Below are positions 39,948 to 52,800 of a stretch of DNA of 64,000 nucleotides, piece by piece. Below the pieces are notes generated by a model. That model made no database searches and was not told the origin of the DNA. It saw only the letters and a program-made list of their open reading frames with translations. A program made the position numbers and the translations under genes. Numbering within the stretch: the stretch's first letter is position 1; every line of letters starts with the position of its first letter. The DNA comes from Bugula neritina (taxonomy: Eukaryota > Bryozoa > Gymnolaemata > Cheilostomatida > Bugulidae): positions 26,440,343 through 26,504,342 of the forward strand of contig OZ037766.1 in the NCBI GenBank assembly GCA_964035545.1. Reading direction: 5' to 3'.

Positions 39948-40444
39948 AACTTTTCCTCAGTCTGGTTCAACTGTTGTGGGGTATACAGATGTTTTTGTTT
40001 TGGATGGCTTATTAGGTAGTGATAGAAAGCTAACAATTTGAATGTAAAAGGGCTTGTGTTAGAAGATTTAGTTAATATAGTGCTCCATCCATGCTTGCTA
40101 CTAAAACTATTGACTTTCAATGTATGTGCCGTTTGTTGGATACTCGCAAGATAATGGTTGTAGAACAGCCAAAACCTCCAAAAAAAATTTATTAGTAAAT
40201 TACCCTAAATGTATCCACATCAGGTAATTTCAGTTACAAAGGTGAATTATCCCTTTGGTCAACAATTTGAAATGGCTTTAATGTGGGTTTGAATATTTGA
40301 TATTTATTGTCAACCTGGGTCTGTTTTTAAAAAGCAAGTTAGCCTTGAACCTTTGTATACAACTGTGTAGCTCGAAATGTAATAGTTCTAGTAATGGAGC
40401 CATTTTTCATCTTCTTAGTAAACCTATGGTTAGATAAGCTGCCC

Positions 40445-40450
40445 AATAAA
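40445..40450 (+). terminator. Polyadenylation signal of homeobox gene
   Basis: AATAAA about 500 bases after the stop. Another AATAAA lies near 40661. The GSTCD gene converges from the other side, so the two 3' UTRs lie tail to tail. Confidence 0.55.
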
Positions 40451-41159
40451 ACTAAATGTTGGTTTTAAACAAGCTGATAACCTAGATGATTGATTCAATA
40501 TTGTTTTGCCAAGTTTAGTGTGAAGTTTTCAAAAGAAAGATGCAAGAGAGTTTTATAAAGAACTTATAATGTACAGAAAAGAGAAAAAAGTTATTAGCTT
40601 ACAAGTCTATATCCTTGAAAGATATTGTGCCAAGTTATGTTCTTTGAAATACAAAGATAGATAATAAATTATTTATGTATTTTTAATAATTTAGTATTGT
40701 ATGTATAGAAAATTTTCCTAATAACCTAACGACTGTTATTGTTCGTTCATAGCTATTTTATAATGAGTTATCAGTGTTACTTTTAATCAATATGAAATTA
40801 AATTCAAGATAAATGAGAAATAGCAGAGTTTACTTTGAACCTCAGCTGAACTAAGACGATATGAACAGATAATAAAGATCACTATCCTCTAAACTCAATA
40901 ATAAATTGACATAAAAATCTGATAGTGTACTGTATAATGTTAACAAGAAAGTAAGATGAAACATCTATACAATAAGGTATAGATAACACATGAAATATAG
41001 ACTTAACATTACAGAACAGACACAAAGAGTCATGAAAATATAAATTTCGATTAGAGTCAGTATGACCCCTATTATAGTTATATACAACACAGAGTTTAAA
41101 GACACAGCTACATGCACTAAAGTAAACGCCAAATCACATGTCTGACCGCAACAGTGTAT

Positions 41160-44100
41160 TTAGACAGCACAAACTAATATATGATTCTTTGGAGAGCAAG
41201 TTTTGGGCTCCATGAAATAGATTTCTGTAGATGTGACCTCCATTTGACTGTCGATATAGAACTTCCTGTCTATATCCGACAACTTCATGCAGAGTTGACC
41301 TGAAGAATAGAGTAGTAACTAGTGATTACTGACTGATTAAGTAGAGTAGTAACTAGTGAGTACTGACTGATGAAGTAGAGTAGTAACTACTCAGGTAGAG
41401 TACAGACAGTATAGCATACAAGACCTGTGTACAACATGCCTTAAAGCTAAGAGACATCTAAAGATACAGTAATGTTATGTGACATCTAAAGATACAGTAA
41501 TGTTGTGTGACATGCAGATATACAGTAATGTTGTGTGACATGTACCTAAAGACTGCTGTTCAATTCCATGCTCAGTTTTGTCTGAGGAGTGGCGCAACCT
41601 TTTCATATCCTTCAACAAAAAATATAAAACTTGAAGTCAAAGAAAAATGATCAATTATATTAGTGTACACAAAACCTAATTTAGAGCAAATTTAAAAACA
41701 AGAAAATTCCCTTAAATACGAAACTTTAGCACATTCACTTGACTACAAGAATAGGAACAAAATAATCAAACATAGAAAAGAACGAATATTAATAATTCCT
41801 GGCATGATGAGAAAACTTTTGACATGAGACAACTGGTAGACAGTTCCATTTAAAGTAAAGAAAATATTATCATATTAGAAACCAAACAGGCATAACATAG
41901 TGGAATAGGAACATATAGTTACTTCTCAGTTAATAATTTTAATCCATCCATGTATGAATAGATACTACAATACTACCCCCACCTCATAGTATCTCACAAG
42001 AAATTGGATTCATCCCCCTTAGCAAACCATAAATGTGAGCATTAGCAAAGGTGAATCTAGCTTCTCTCTGTTCAAAGCTAACAGATGATAATTGCTAAAT
42101 ATAGAGAAACCTATCGCCAAGCATTGCAGACTCTTCAATGAGTAACAAAAACTTCACCAAACATGGCAAAGTTAAAAAAAACATAAATGATGAAAATCTA
42201 GGTTAAACCTAAAAGCCCTCCCACAAAATACTACTGTATTATTTCTGGTCGTTTTTCAACTCGAAATGAAAAGTAGATAAACTCAGGTACCTGTGAGGTT
42301 AAAAGCTGCCTGAACTCTTGACTACGAGGGAGCTGTAGGGTTGAGGTGGGCTGCACCGTCCCGTAACAGCAAGGACATATGACTAAACTAGCCCTGGATC
42401 TGATACACTGCTCAATAACCAGATCCGCAGCTAAGCCACAAGCATGGAGCGTAACTCCGATGTTGAAAGCTCCTCTGTATTTGGTAAGATTGCACTACAA
42501 CAAATCAAATTATACCATATCTATCATTAATATTGAAACAAGTAGTACTACGTATATTATTTACAGTTTATAAAAAAACCCAAACAAGCTTCAGAGAAGA
42601 GATCTTGGATCACAGATTAAGTCACCGAGAGAACCATGTTACATAATTTGTCTAATCACTGAGTAAGGGAGAGTGACAGTCGTAACATTAAATTTAAACA
42701 TTAAATAAAAGTTACGCAGTTGATATGGTAAATAAAATTAATGATGTCTTTTCCTTAAAAGCATTTGTTTGTGCTCATAAATGATAAAGTATATTGACTG
42801 GTGTAGCAGTGCAACATTGCTTGTTAGAGATACTTACATTTACCTTGACACAGAATCAAGTTGGTAGACTCACCTGATACAGAGTGATATTGGTAAGGCC
42901 AAGAGTCAACATGTTCTGGTGGGCATTGTTGAGTGACTCCTCTTTGTTTTCTATAAGATGAACTGAGATGCGAGGATGAAGGTAAGCGAGTAGGAGGCCT
43001 AGATGACCCCCACCCGCACAGAACTCTACGACTAGAGTATCATCACAGGCTTGCATTGAGCTGTTTATACAGGATAAAGCATGAGTGTACATACTCTCTA
43101 GCTGCTGCCTCTTTCGTGCTGACCTCTTCCCAGGTAGTTTACCACCTACAGGTAGTATTATAACTCAGTAACCTACCACCTACCGGTAGTATTATAACTC
43201 AGTAACCTACCACCTACAGGTAGTATTATAACTCAGTAACCTACCACCTACAGGTAGTATTATAACTCAGTAACCTACCTACCTACAGGTAGTATTATAG
43301 CTCAGTAACCAAATAGTGGACATAACTCCTCAATATAAATTGAGTATTAGAAACATAGAAAAAAGATCGCTTAGACACAACTGGTATGAGAACATAGTTA
43401 TACATGTATTGTAACAATAAAGTAGTTAAAATATTATTCAACCATGATCAATACATTCATAACACAAATCAACTTTGTTACAGTATTGCAGTTCGGTTTT
43501 CTGAGGTAAGTCTGTTTATACGAGGTGGATTAAAACAGCTCACAGTTTAGTAACATAACCTTGAAGAAGAATGCTTCAGAATTACTATCAAGCACATTAC
43601 TAGTAGAAATACAGTACTAGAACTCCATCCACCAATAGTGACTTACTGGAAAAAACTTAATTAGTTGAAATAACCACAATTAGTGCCATAAAAGTAAGAC
43701 TGCGACAGAAAGAAAAGTAGGGGGTGTGCAGGGAGCCCCTTACAAAACGAGGAGCCAGACCTACCTCTACCAGGATCCAGTTGATACGGTAAACCCTCCC
43801 AATCAATCTTCACAGCTGACGTGTCTTTGATATCATATGTGTGATACACACTCAGCTCATCTACTATATCTGTGTCTCGGAGGCAATTGTTGTGAGCTGG
43901 TATAGTAGTAGTAGCAGTAGTACTCGTAGTTGTACTATTAGCATCATCAGTAGTTATAGTAGTACTATTACTATCAACAGTAGCACTAATCAAAGTATTT
44001 TTTGGATTTAAAAGACTAGTGTCTGCATCTTTATCTAAACTAAGTTGGTTCAACACTGAACTGAGTTTTGTGTGAGCATCAGATGGAGGTGCGATCGCCA

Positions 44101-47100
44101 TTGGAACTGAACTCTCTGAAATAAGAGATAAACAAAGAAATCAACACTTGAAGAACTACAAACAATGCGAGTGATAGGAGTAGCCTGGAAAACATTAAAA
44201 TATGTTGGTAATATTGTTTCAGTAAACCTGCTTTTATCAAGCGTGTAGAAGCAACATATGCCTAGCATAAAATGTTTTGTATTTCTTTAACTTTTTATAA
44301 ATATGATATGACTATTGAATGAGTAATTCAAAAAGAATGTAAAAGCAACAAATGCTTAGCATAAAATTCTTAATTTTTATTTAATTCTTTATAAACATGT
44401 TATGACTATTGGTACTAAAATAACATGCCAACCACATGAGAGCACCTGTTGTGATATGCTTTAGTTCAACAGAGAACTTAGCTTTATATAATTTAATAAA
44501 AAAAAAGGAGTGTATTAGGCAGTGTATTAGGACCATTGTTATTTAATGTGTACATAAATGACATGCACTCTGTGGTAGCCAACAGCAAGCTTAAACTATA
44601 TGCAGATGATTCCTTGTTGTACAAACCAATCACAACACCTGCTGATTCTAGTTTATTTCAGAATGACTTAGACCATCTTATAACTTGGGCAGACAGTTCT
44701 CAGATGAAGTTCAATATAAATAAATGTGAGCATATGACAATTCAACGCTCCACTGTAAATCCTCTAGTGTCTCAATACAGCATGAATAATGACCCCTTAC
44801 AATGTGTTGACAAAGTATTATACCTTGGTGTCACAATTGATAATAAACTGTCATTCGATCAACATATAATAAACATTTGCTCAAAAGCTAATAAATTATT
44901 ACACATGCTGATGCGCTGTCTAAAAAAGGCTAAAAGTAAAACCAGAGCCATAGCTTATAAAACAGTCTGTCGCCCTATACTAGAATTTGCGACCCACACC
45001 TGGTCTCCATTTAAATTGAAAAACATCAACATCATAGAAGGTATAAATAGAAAAGCCTTCAGGTGGACATTCTGTAAGAGAAAACGAGATCATATAACTG
45101 AGCTCATGACAAATTCTAATTGGGATAGCCTTGCACAAAGACGTGATAATGCAGACCAAAAAATGTACTTTCGTATGCTTTCTGGTAGTGCGCTATAGAC
45201 CAAGACCGGTTCTCCCTTCATTTTGCAGAGTCTCACAATACCAGACATGGTGCTATTAAGGGCAATATCAATACCAAAACTGCCAAACATTCATATAAAC
45301 ATCGCATCCATAAACTTTTCTAATGATTCTAGCTGCTTTGCCTAACTGATTATAAGCACTTTACACCGACTCTGCTTTATATCATCTGAAGCTGTGCGGT
45401 GTATATTTATTTACTTTTTTTTTTTTCCCTTTTTTTTCTCTCCTGGCAGTAGCTAGCTATTGAGCTTTGAATCAAAGCATAATTAACTATATTCTTATCT
45501 CGTAGACAAAATGGTTTTCTTCCTTACTACTGATAATTTAAACAATTGTTCATACACCACTGCATCTCGATAAAGGAGCCAAAGCGCTCCGAGTGAGATT
45601 AATTAGATGAGATGAGATGAGAACAACATGAGGAATGTTTACGTACTGAGTTGACAGGTTGGATAGTTTATTCCAGGGAGTTGTCTCATGTTGTTATACC
45701 ATCTACAAGATGATGGAAATTCTGCCAAATATTCCGAGCCTATAAGAGCCTGCAAAGAGAATAAAATTAACGCTAAACTAAATATTAACAGTAAACAGAA
45801 TACTATAAATACGACTTTCAAATGTAAAATAGAATCATTAACAACAGCACTAAACTGTTTATGACGTCAGCAAGTATTGACTATTAAAAATTTGGCTGGG
45901 AGTTGTGCAATCCTGACTTGAAATTAAGAACTAAACATTATATTGCAAACACGTGAGCAACAGTGAAGCAATTTTCTATTTGGGTGACTGACTTTTTGTC
46001 TGCCGATAAAATCTGTTTTTTTGTCTAAATTCCCACTAATTTTGACGTGTGAATCAGTGAGGCATGAAAAATGACAATTTGGCGAAACCAACCAAACATC
46101 CAACATCAAGTGGTTTTATTGCCCATTTCGCAGCAAGCTATAAGAAAATCCCTTGCTTCAGTTAGATGAAATTCATGAAGTAAAACTTAACTTGCACGCT
46201 ATTTTTGTCAAATGTGTTTACATCTTCGCTGATACTAGAATTTTTTAAAATTGATCTTTGAGAAATAAAAAATATCAAATAAGTCTAGAAACCATGAAAA
46301 TATGAATGACTTGGGAACATAAAAATAAGTCTCTACAGAAAGTTGAGCAAGCCGCTACACATTCTTTTACAAAATACGATTTGCATATTGAACAAACTAC
46401 ATTGCACAGACAACCCCAAGTTCTTACATTGATATCTTCAAACAAAACATAGGTTAGCAGGTCTATAAGGTTAGGAAGATGTCCAGTCAGGAATCTAACA
46501 TCAGCAGACGTTGCTGATAGCCTACTTGTCTCATGCAGTATGGAGTAGTAGCTCTTCAGACTCTTGCTCTGGGTGACCTATAGAACATTCTAGAAAAGAT
46601 AATCTTCCCAACTAAACTGCATCATTTCAACAGTTATTCTACAAGTTAATAAAATGTCGATAATAAAGGCACAAAACATATGCAACATTCTTTTAATTAT
46701 TTACCTTGAAATATTTACGATTGTAAGTAGCAACTTTGGGTTTCACATCAAATCTACACTCAATCATATGCAAGGTGTTGGATATTGTATTTATCTGTAG
46801 GCGTTTAGCCGAAGGTTGAGCGAATGCGTCTATCAGAGAGGAAACAACTGCAAATGTTGGTAGTAGACACTCCATAGCAAACTGCGTCCACTGAGATACC
46901 TACAGAAAAAGGAAAATAGGTGTGCCATGCTAGTAATATTAGAAAATCAACTGTTTTAACGCTACTTTCCATAAAAAAGGTCAAAATTTAAAGCTAGTGG
47001 CAAAAAAGAGCTGACAAGATATTATGCAATATTTGAAGAGTAAATTCACACATTCAGCAATGCAAATTGAAAGGTCAGCATTGCGCCACCTGGTGTATTT

Positions 47101-49111
47101 CGAATACAACTAGCACTGGAGAGTAGAGTATTACTGCAGGATACTGCCAATCTAACCCAGTCCAACACAGGAATGCTAATTATATTAACATAAACTATTA
47201 CTTACCTCAACACAGGCATTGAAGCATGTTTCTTTGTATCCCTGTAAATAAGAACAGTGTACAACAGTATTTTAGTGTATTTCAAATGATCAAAATGCTT
47301 TTAGTATGTTTGATAATAAAACTAATAGCTCAAGCAAACAATTTTTTGTTAAACTTTCATTAAATCTTTAAATGTATCCAAACATAAACCAAGTGCAATG
47401 TTTATATGTAAGTATATATTATGGAGGAACTTACAAGTAAATGATTGAACCCATATTCAGGCAGGTAAGAATGACAGGTGAGGGTCATAAACCTGAGGAG
47501 GGTAGCCAAACCAGACCTTACCACACCATTACTTATACTGCAGGGTAGTTCAACTCTTCTACACTCTTTCTCCTGGGTACAGAATGTAACACAGGCTATA
47601 GCATAGTACAGTAACACAGGCTATACCATAGTACAGTAACACAGGCTATACCATAGTACAATAACACAGGCTATACCATAGTACAATAACACAGGCTATA
47701 CCATAGTACAGCAACACAGGCTATACTATAGTACAGTAACACAGGCTATACCATATATACCATGGTATAGCCTGTGTACAGAATGTAACAGAGGCTATAC
47801 CATAGTACAGTAACACAGGCTATACTATAGTACAGTAACACAGGCTATACCATAGTACAGTAACACAGGCTATACCATATATACCATGGTATAGCCTGTG
47901 TACAGAATTTAACAGAGGCTATACCATAGTACAGTAACACAGGCTATACTATAGTACAGTAACACAGGCTATACCATAGTACAGTAACACAGGCTATACC
48001 ATAGTACAGTAACACAGGCTATAGCATAGTACAATAACACAGGCTATACTATAGTACAGTAACAGAGGCTATACCAGAGTACAGTAACACAGGCTATACC
48101 AGAGTACAGCAACACAGGCTATACCATAGTACAGTAACACAGGCTATATCATAGTACAGTAACACAGACTACACCATATAGCTTAGCAACACCAGCAATT
48201 TCATAGCATATTACCCAGCATTTGGTGGTAAAAAGCATCAACAATTTAGAACTGAGTGTTTGTAAGCAATACTATGAAGAACCACCATGCTAAAGCTCAT
48301 TACAGTTGTAAAAACTTTTAGTATTGAGTTATAAAGTTAGGAGTAATTACCATGTCACTGTGAGATACACATGACACGCCGGCTGCATCTTCAGAATCTA
48401 CACAATATAATGAAATCAAACATTTTCAAAATTGCATCACTTGAAATTTCAACTTGCAATTGCCAAGATGTTAAGAGTTTTTGCTATTTGCCACCGAGTT
48501 TTAAATTCTGTGCCCTTAAAGTCTAAAAGACTCAACTTTAAAAGCCGTAGCTTTCTTAAAGCCCATGAAATGCTACTTCTTCAACATTCACTATTTATAA
48601 ATTTGTATTCAATAAACATTATGTAACAATAATATCACATATTTAGCTGAAACTTAATTTGATTACATCCAGCTGGAACCCTTTTTGATTTGATCATATG
48701 ACCCAAAACAAAATTATTTGACAACAATTGTTAACTTTGCAATTTCCAACAAGCCTATTTCAACAAGGAAAAAATTAAACATTGTTTTATCTGTAGCTAC
48801 ATAAAACTGAAGTATGTATTCTAAACCTTTCTATATTGAGTAGCTGTAAACATTGTTACATACTTTTATTCACGGCAATATACCTTACGTTAGTGTTAAT
48901 AAGTACACCTACTATTAGAGTTATTGGGGTGCACAGTTGTTATAATAAAGAGAGATAGTAAAGAGTCTTTGCCCAGGTTCTTTTGTCCTTGTAATAGGTG
49001 ATCGTCTAGAAACTCCTTGTACCAGTACAATAGCCTAGTATCACTAGGCAAGACTATACTGTTGGGTTGACGTCCTTCACAATAGATGACTATAGGTTGA
49101 CAACCACACAT
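41160..49111 (-). CDS. GSTCD: GSTCD orthologue (GST C-terminal domain plus methyltransferase-like domain), 12 exons
   Basis: Exons in transcript order: 49111-48913, 48397-48351, 47572-47435, 47241-47206 (36-base microexon), 46899-46705, 46577-46428, 45749-45643, 44111-43765, 43145-42874, 42494-42291, 41609-41546, 41299-41160. Phases close to 632 residues; human GSTCD is 633. The GST C-terminal-like part includes EFPSSCRWYNNMRQLPGI. The methyltransferase fold has VVEFCAGGGHLG (SAM motif I, about 445-456), VHLIENKEESL and FNIGVTLHACG, then SLVICPCCYG (about 533-542) and the C-terminal FMEPKTCSPKNHI, all in GSTCD order. Its substrate is not established. Exon 8 carries a Thr/Ser/Asp-rich insert. 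The first donor (GTAGGT) and exon 8 acceptor were chosen by phase. The ATG lies 2 bases after an AG, so a further 5' exon is possible. Confidence 0.9.
41303..41400. repeat. 34-bp array, 3 copies, at the acceptor of GSTCD exon 12
   Basis: TAGAGTAGTAACTAGTGA-type units start at 41308, 41342 and 41376. On the transcribed strand each unit ends in a CTTCATCAG-like or CTTAATCAG-like word resembling the true acceptor ATTCTTCAG at 41300, which abuts the array. Confidence 0.9.
41453..41546. repeat. 28-bp array, about 3.4 copies, running into the donor of GSTCD exon 11
   Basis: GACAT-starting units lie at 41453, 41481, 41509 and 41537. The units at 41453 and 41481 carry CTAAAGA, and the last unit (GACATGTACCTAAAGA) spans the real exon 11 donor, so exon-end bases are part of the repeat. 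Confidence 0.9.
43139..43310. repeat. 34-bp array, 5 copies, containing the acceptor of GSTCD exon 9
   Basis: GGTAGTATTATAACTCAGTA units recur every 34 bases from 43151. Most carry ACCACCTACAGG or ACCACCTACCGG; on the transcribed strand this is CCTGTAG followed by GTGGT, the actual acceptor plus the first exon bases at 43145. The furthest unit is more diverged. Confidence 0.93.
44507..45620 (+). mobile_element. 5'-truncated, frameshifted LINE (non-LTR retrotransposon) in GSTCD intron 7
   Basis: A reverse-transcriptase C-terminal part reads in frame from 44518 (GSVLGPLLFNVYINDM, then LYADDSLLY with the catalytic ADD, then LYLGVTIDNKLSF and VCRPILEFATHTWSPF) to a stop at 45196-45198. Another frame then resumes near 45190 with TRHGAIKGNINTK and stops at HKLF, so the ORF is broken by a frameshift. 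The 3' end has T-rich tracts and a GATGA microsatellite (about 45606-45620), as in CR1/Jockey-type LINEs; the clade is uncertain. Insertion is antisense to GSTCD. The 5' side shows a 12-base duplication (AGTGTATTAGG). Confidence 0.85.
47580..48178. repeat. About 25-bp minisatellite at the acceptor of GSTCD exon 3, with internal palindromes
   Basis: Units of the type ACACAGGCTATACCATAGTA are repeated over about 600 bases. Two positions (47751 and 47875, 124 bases apart) carry CCATATATACCATGG, where the unit is followed by its own reverse complement, giving GGCTATACCAT...ATGGTATAGCC hairpins. The array starts about 5 bases upstream, on the transcribed strand, of the acceptor CAG at 47573-47575. 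Confidence 0.95.
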
Positions 49112-49879
49112 CACTACAAAAAATCAGTATAACTTATATAAAATACCCAATTCTGTTTGATGTCTTAAATTTAATAGTAATACTAATACCTAGAAAATTA
49201 ATTTGAACTCTTTATTATTATTATTGATACTAATAGCAATACTCACTAATAGTAACAGTAGTAGACTTACCAATACCAAAATCAATAGTAATACTAATAG
49301 TATTACTATTAGTATTAACCCAATCAAGATCAAGCTCAAAAAGATCAAGTATCGCTATGACGCTATCACTATCAGTATCACTCATCAGTATCAGTATGAC
49401 TCAGACTGAGACTGTAAGTGTATGAGTATCTGCAAGTGCATTACTAATACTTTTTATTAGTAGTGATATTACTATTACTACTAACTGATTATAAAAAAGT
49501 GGAAACTATTACTATTGTCTATTACTTATAGCTGACATTGTCTAGTTTTTGTTGAAGAAACTGAAAAACAATACGCTGGCTTCGAGAAATGGTCCATGTG
49601 AGTTTATTATTGCACAAAATATAAAAACATACAAAAAGTGTTATATCTCTAACAATGTTAACATTTGCCTGCATAATTTTCTCCGTGCTGCTATTCCGCA
49701 TGCGTAACAAAGCTAACATCCGGAGATCCCATACGGCGTTGAAGTTGGGACATGTGAAATGATAATACTAAAAAAGTATTTATAAATATTTGATATAATA
49801 AATTTGTATTTTATATGAAAAATATAATCTATATATAATATATATTTTACTGTCCTAAATTGGTATCAAATTGTATACA
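49112..49879. promoter_or_regulatory. Divergent promoter interval between GSTCD and DNAJA3
   Basis: The two start codons are head to head 768 bases apart. A locally GC- and CpG-richer patch (about 49681-49745) contains CCGCATGCG (49696-49704), similar to the palindromic core of an NRF1 site, and ATCCGGAGAT. NRF1-like control would suit a mitochondrial chaperone, but this is inference from short motifs. The left third is a simple-repeat island (49200-49500). Confidence 0.5.
49200..49500. repeat. Degenerate tri/hexanucleotide island
   Basis: TAATACTAATAGTATTACTA and TATCACTATCAGTATCACTC words, as in the islands near 18100 and 29560. The plus-strand open frame at 49203-49409 is the translation of this repeat. 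Confidence 0.7.
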
Positions 49880-52800
49880 ATGAAATCAAACCCAATTGTA
49901 TGCTTTCGTCAAGTAATCTTCAATACTCATTCGAAAAGAGAAGTGGCAATTACAACTAAAAAGTTATTCAATGTGAATGTAAATTTGTCTTTGGGATCGG
50001 CCTGGCTCTGTTGTGGTAAGCTCAAGTTGTGAAAATTTAACATAGGTTCATTCACATCAATTTTTTAATTTAATTTTATGCAAATTCAAAATGTTGAATT
50101 ACCTGATTGAATTAAAATTAAAATAGTTTAATTTAATTAATAATTATTGAATTTTAAAATTAATTGTTATTGTAATTAATAATCTATTAAACTCAATTTT
50201 AGTTTGAGTTTCATATTCAACCGTTACCGGTAAATTTAAATTACAGTATAAGTATTCGTCATTAATGTATATTTCTTCAACAATTTAAGTGTAAGAGCAT
50301 GACTCTACTTGAAGTTAAACTACCCTTGATAAAATAAAACAGAAAAGTTGTGCTTGTAGTTGAACATGCCTTCAGGCACTTTAACTTTGTTACTTAGACT
50401 TAGTATTGCTATTAGTAAGGTTTGATTATAAACTTCAAGTGATAAATATATTTGTTAATAAATAATGTTGAAATATGATTGAAATTGAAACCGATAAAAT
50501 ACTTTTACTGATATTAGTACTATAACTAATACGGTTATGGTGGTTTTTTAAAAGCTCTCAGTGTGATACAGTGTTTAAATATTTGCAGTATATAGAATGG
50601 AAAGTTGCCAACTAAAGTTTGAAATGCCAATAAGGTCACATTTATACTTTATTAATTATATTATTTTATTGATTTGTAGCCGCAAGGAATCTTTATGTTG
50701 ATAATAGCAATTGGAGAAAGTTCAGGGCTGGCACTCTACTCCCTAGGTCTAGTAACTTAGAAAATATTTCACATAGTTATTTCCACACAACTAGTAATAA
50801 GTATGCTGCTAAACGAAATTTTTATGAAGTGCTAGGAGTGCCTAAAAATGCATCTGCAAAAGACATAAAGAAAGCGTACTATCAAGTAAGTCTCTCAAAT
50901 GCTACCTCTACTTTGTGAATATGTTTATTGAAAATGCTACTAACAACCATAATCTCTAGAATTAGAGCACACAATATAAATACCTCTTTAGGTACCCCAC
51001 TGTTCATGTTGTTACTATTTGCTAAAGCAATGTTTTTTTGCAATTATAACTTTAATTTTTATACCAGTATAAGATACTGGTTTGATGAGAAATTGTTTAC
51101 GTATATGCATGAGTAGTGCAGTGTAGGTAAACCATGTTGGGAAGTTGAAAGGGCAGGAGTAGTTAATAGTTTGTGTCAAGTTTTGGAACATTTTAAAGTA
51201 GGTAGATATTTTTTTTCTTTCAGCTTCCATTAACCTCTTAAGGTTTCTTGTGTCATTCAATATAATATCCCGAATTTCTGTTTACTGTACTTGACATAAT
51301 ATGATACTCTAGTATTATATAATATCTCATATAATTCACTAAATTTGAACTATTCGTTTAGTCAGATGTTTCTAATACAACTAAGTTGATGGCTCTCTAA
51401 ATTAATTATACTGAAAATAAACACCTGCAGTTTCACCTACTATTTTGTTACTATCTGCTTACAGTTGGCTAAAAAATATCACCCAGACACCAATAAAAGT
51501 GATCCACAGGCGCAGAAGAAGTTTACAGAAGTGTCTGAAGCTTACGAGGTACTGTTTACTGTTACTAGTATACTAAACTCTTGGTATTTACTGTTACTAG
51601 TATACTAAACTCTTGGTATTTACTGTTACTAGTATACTAAACTCTTGGTATTTACTATTACTAGTATATGAAACTCATACGATCACTGCTACTGATAATG
51701 CTGCTGCCACTGCTACTGATACAACTACTTTTATTCAACATAGCTCTATTTCACTGCTACTTTCACTACAGGTGCTGAGTGATAAAGAGCAAAGAAAGCA
51801 GTATGATATGTTTGGTCAGACTGGGGGTGCCAGTGCTGGAACCGGCTCACAAGGATTTCACGGTGAGTCAGATATTTACTTCTCTAATAAATAGTAAATC
51901 ATAAATTCAGCTACATACAGATTGCTCTTAAGCTCTCTTTCTATTTTTTTGTAGTTTTAACCTAAATGATTTCGCAATTCTAGCAATATATACATGTAGT
52001 AGCTAATTCCTCGTGTGTTAGTTGTTTATAATGCAATGGTCAGTGGAACTTGAACATGCAGTTTCTACCATGCTTGTTTCTCTGGACTATTCCTGCCAAC
52101 TGTTCTAGAAAATAGGGTGTAGTGTTAGCTGTTTGAGTCGCAACTCAAATAGAAGAGACCTTGCTGTGTGAACTACTAGTGTGTTTGCCTTGTTTGCACC
52201 TGGGACAGCTTCTATAACCACTCTGATTGTACTGTATGCAGATGTTACTTGTTGTATATTCAATTAACTTATGGGATCTTTTGTTTGTGTCGCAGGTGGA
52301 GGCTTTCAGCACATGGACCCTGAGGAATTGTTTAGGAACATATTTGGGAACTTTGGGGCTGGCAATACCAGAGGTGGGTTCAGATTTGACAACATGGGAG
52401 ATTACGAAGAAGCTGGCTTCGGATTCGGATCTACCCAGGAGGTTAGTGAGTCATCCATCACATATTGTGACAGACAGCTGGTGAAATCATAGTGGCGTTC
52501 CTAACATGCTTGGCTTCTTTTAAAGCACAATTTTGAAAGTTCAGTGTGCAGAAGTTATTGCTTGTCCATGTATGCAGGTGATGATGAACCTGAAGTTTGA
52601 GGAAGCAGCGCGAGGTGTTAATAAGGACATTAGTGTCAACATTACAGACACTTGCCCCAAGTGTCAGGGAAGAAAGCATGAACCTGGCAGGAAACCAGTC
52701 ACCTGCCCTGCTTGTCACGGAACCGGAATGGTAAGTGTACAGCTGTTAACATGTTCTCACCCTTCTTATCTTCTTGTTGACAAGAAGTGATAAAACACCA

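Noticed and set aside
49522-49719. 65-codon minus-strand frame as GSTCD first exon
   Set aside because: No donor in a phase that would join the exon at 49113, and no resemblance to the GSTCD N-terminus.
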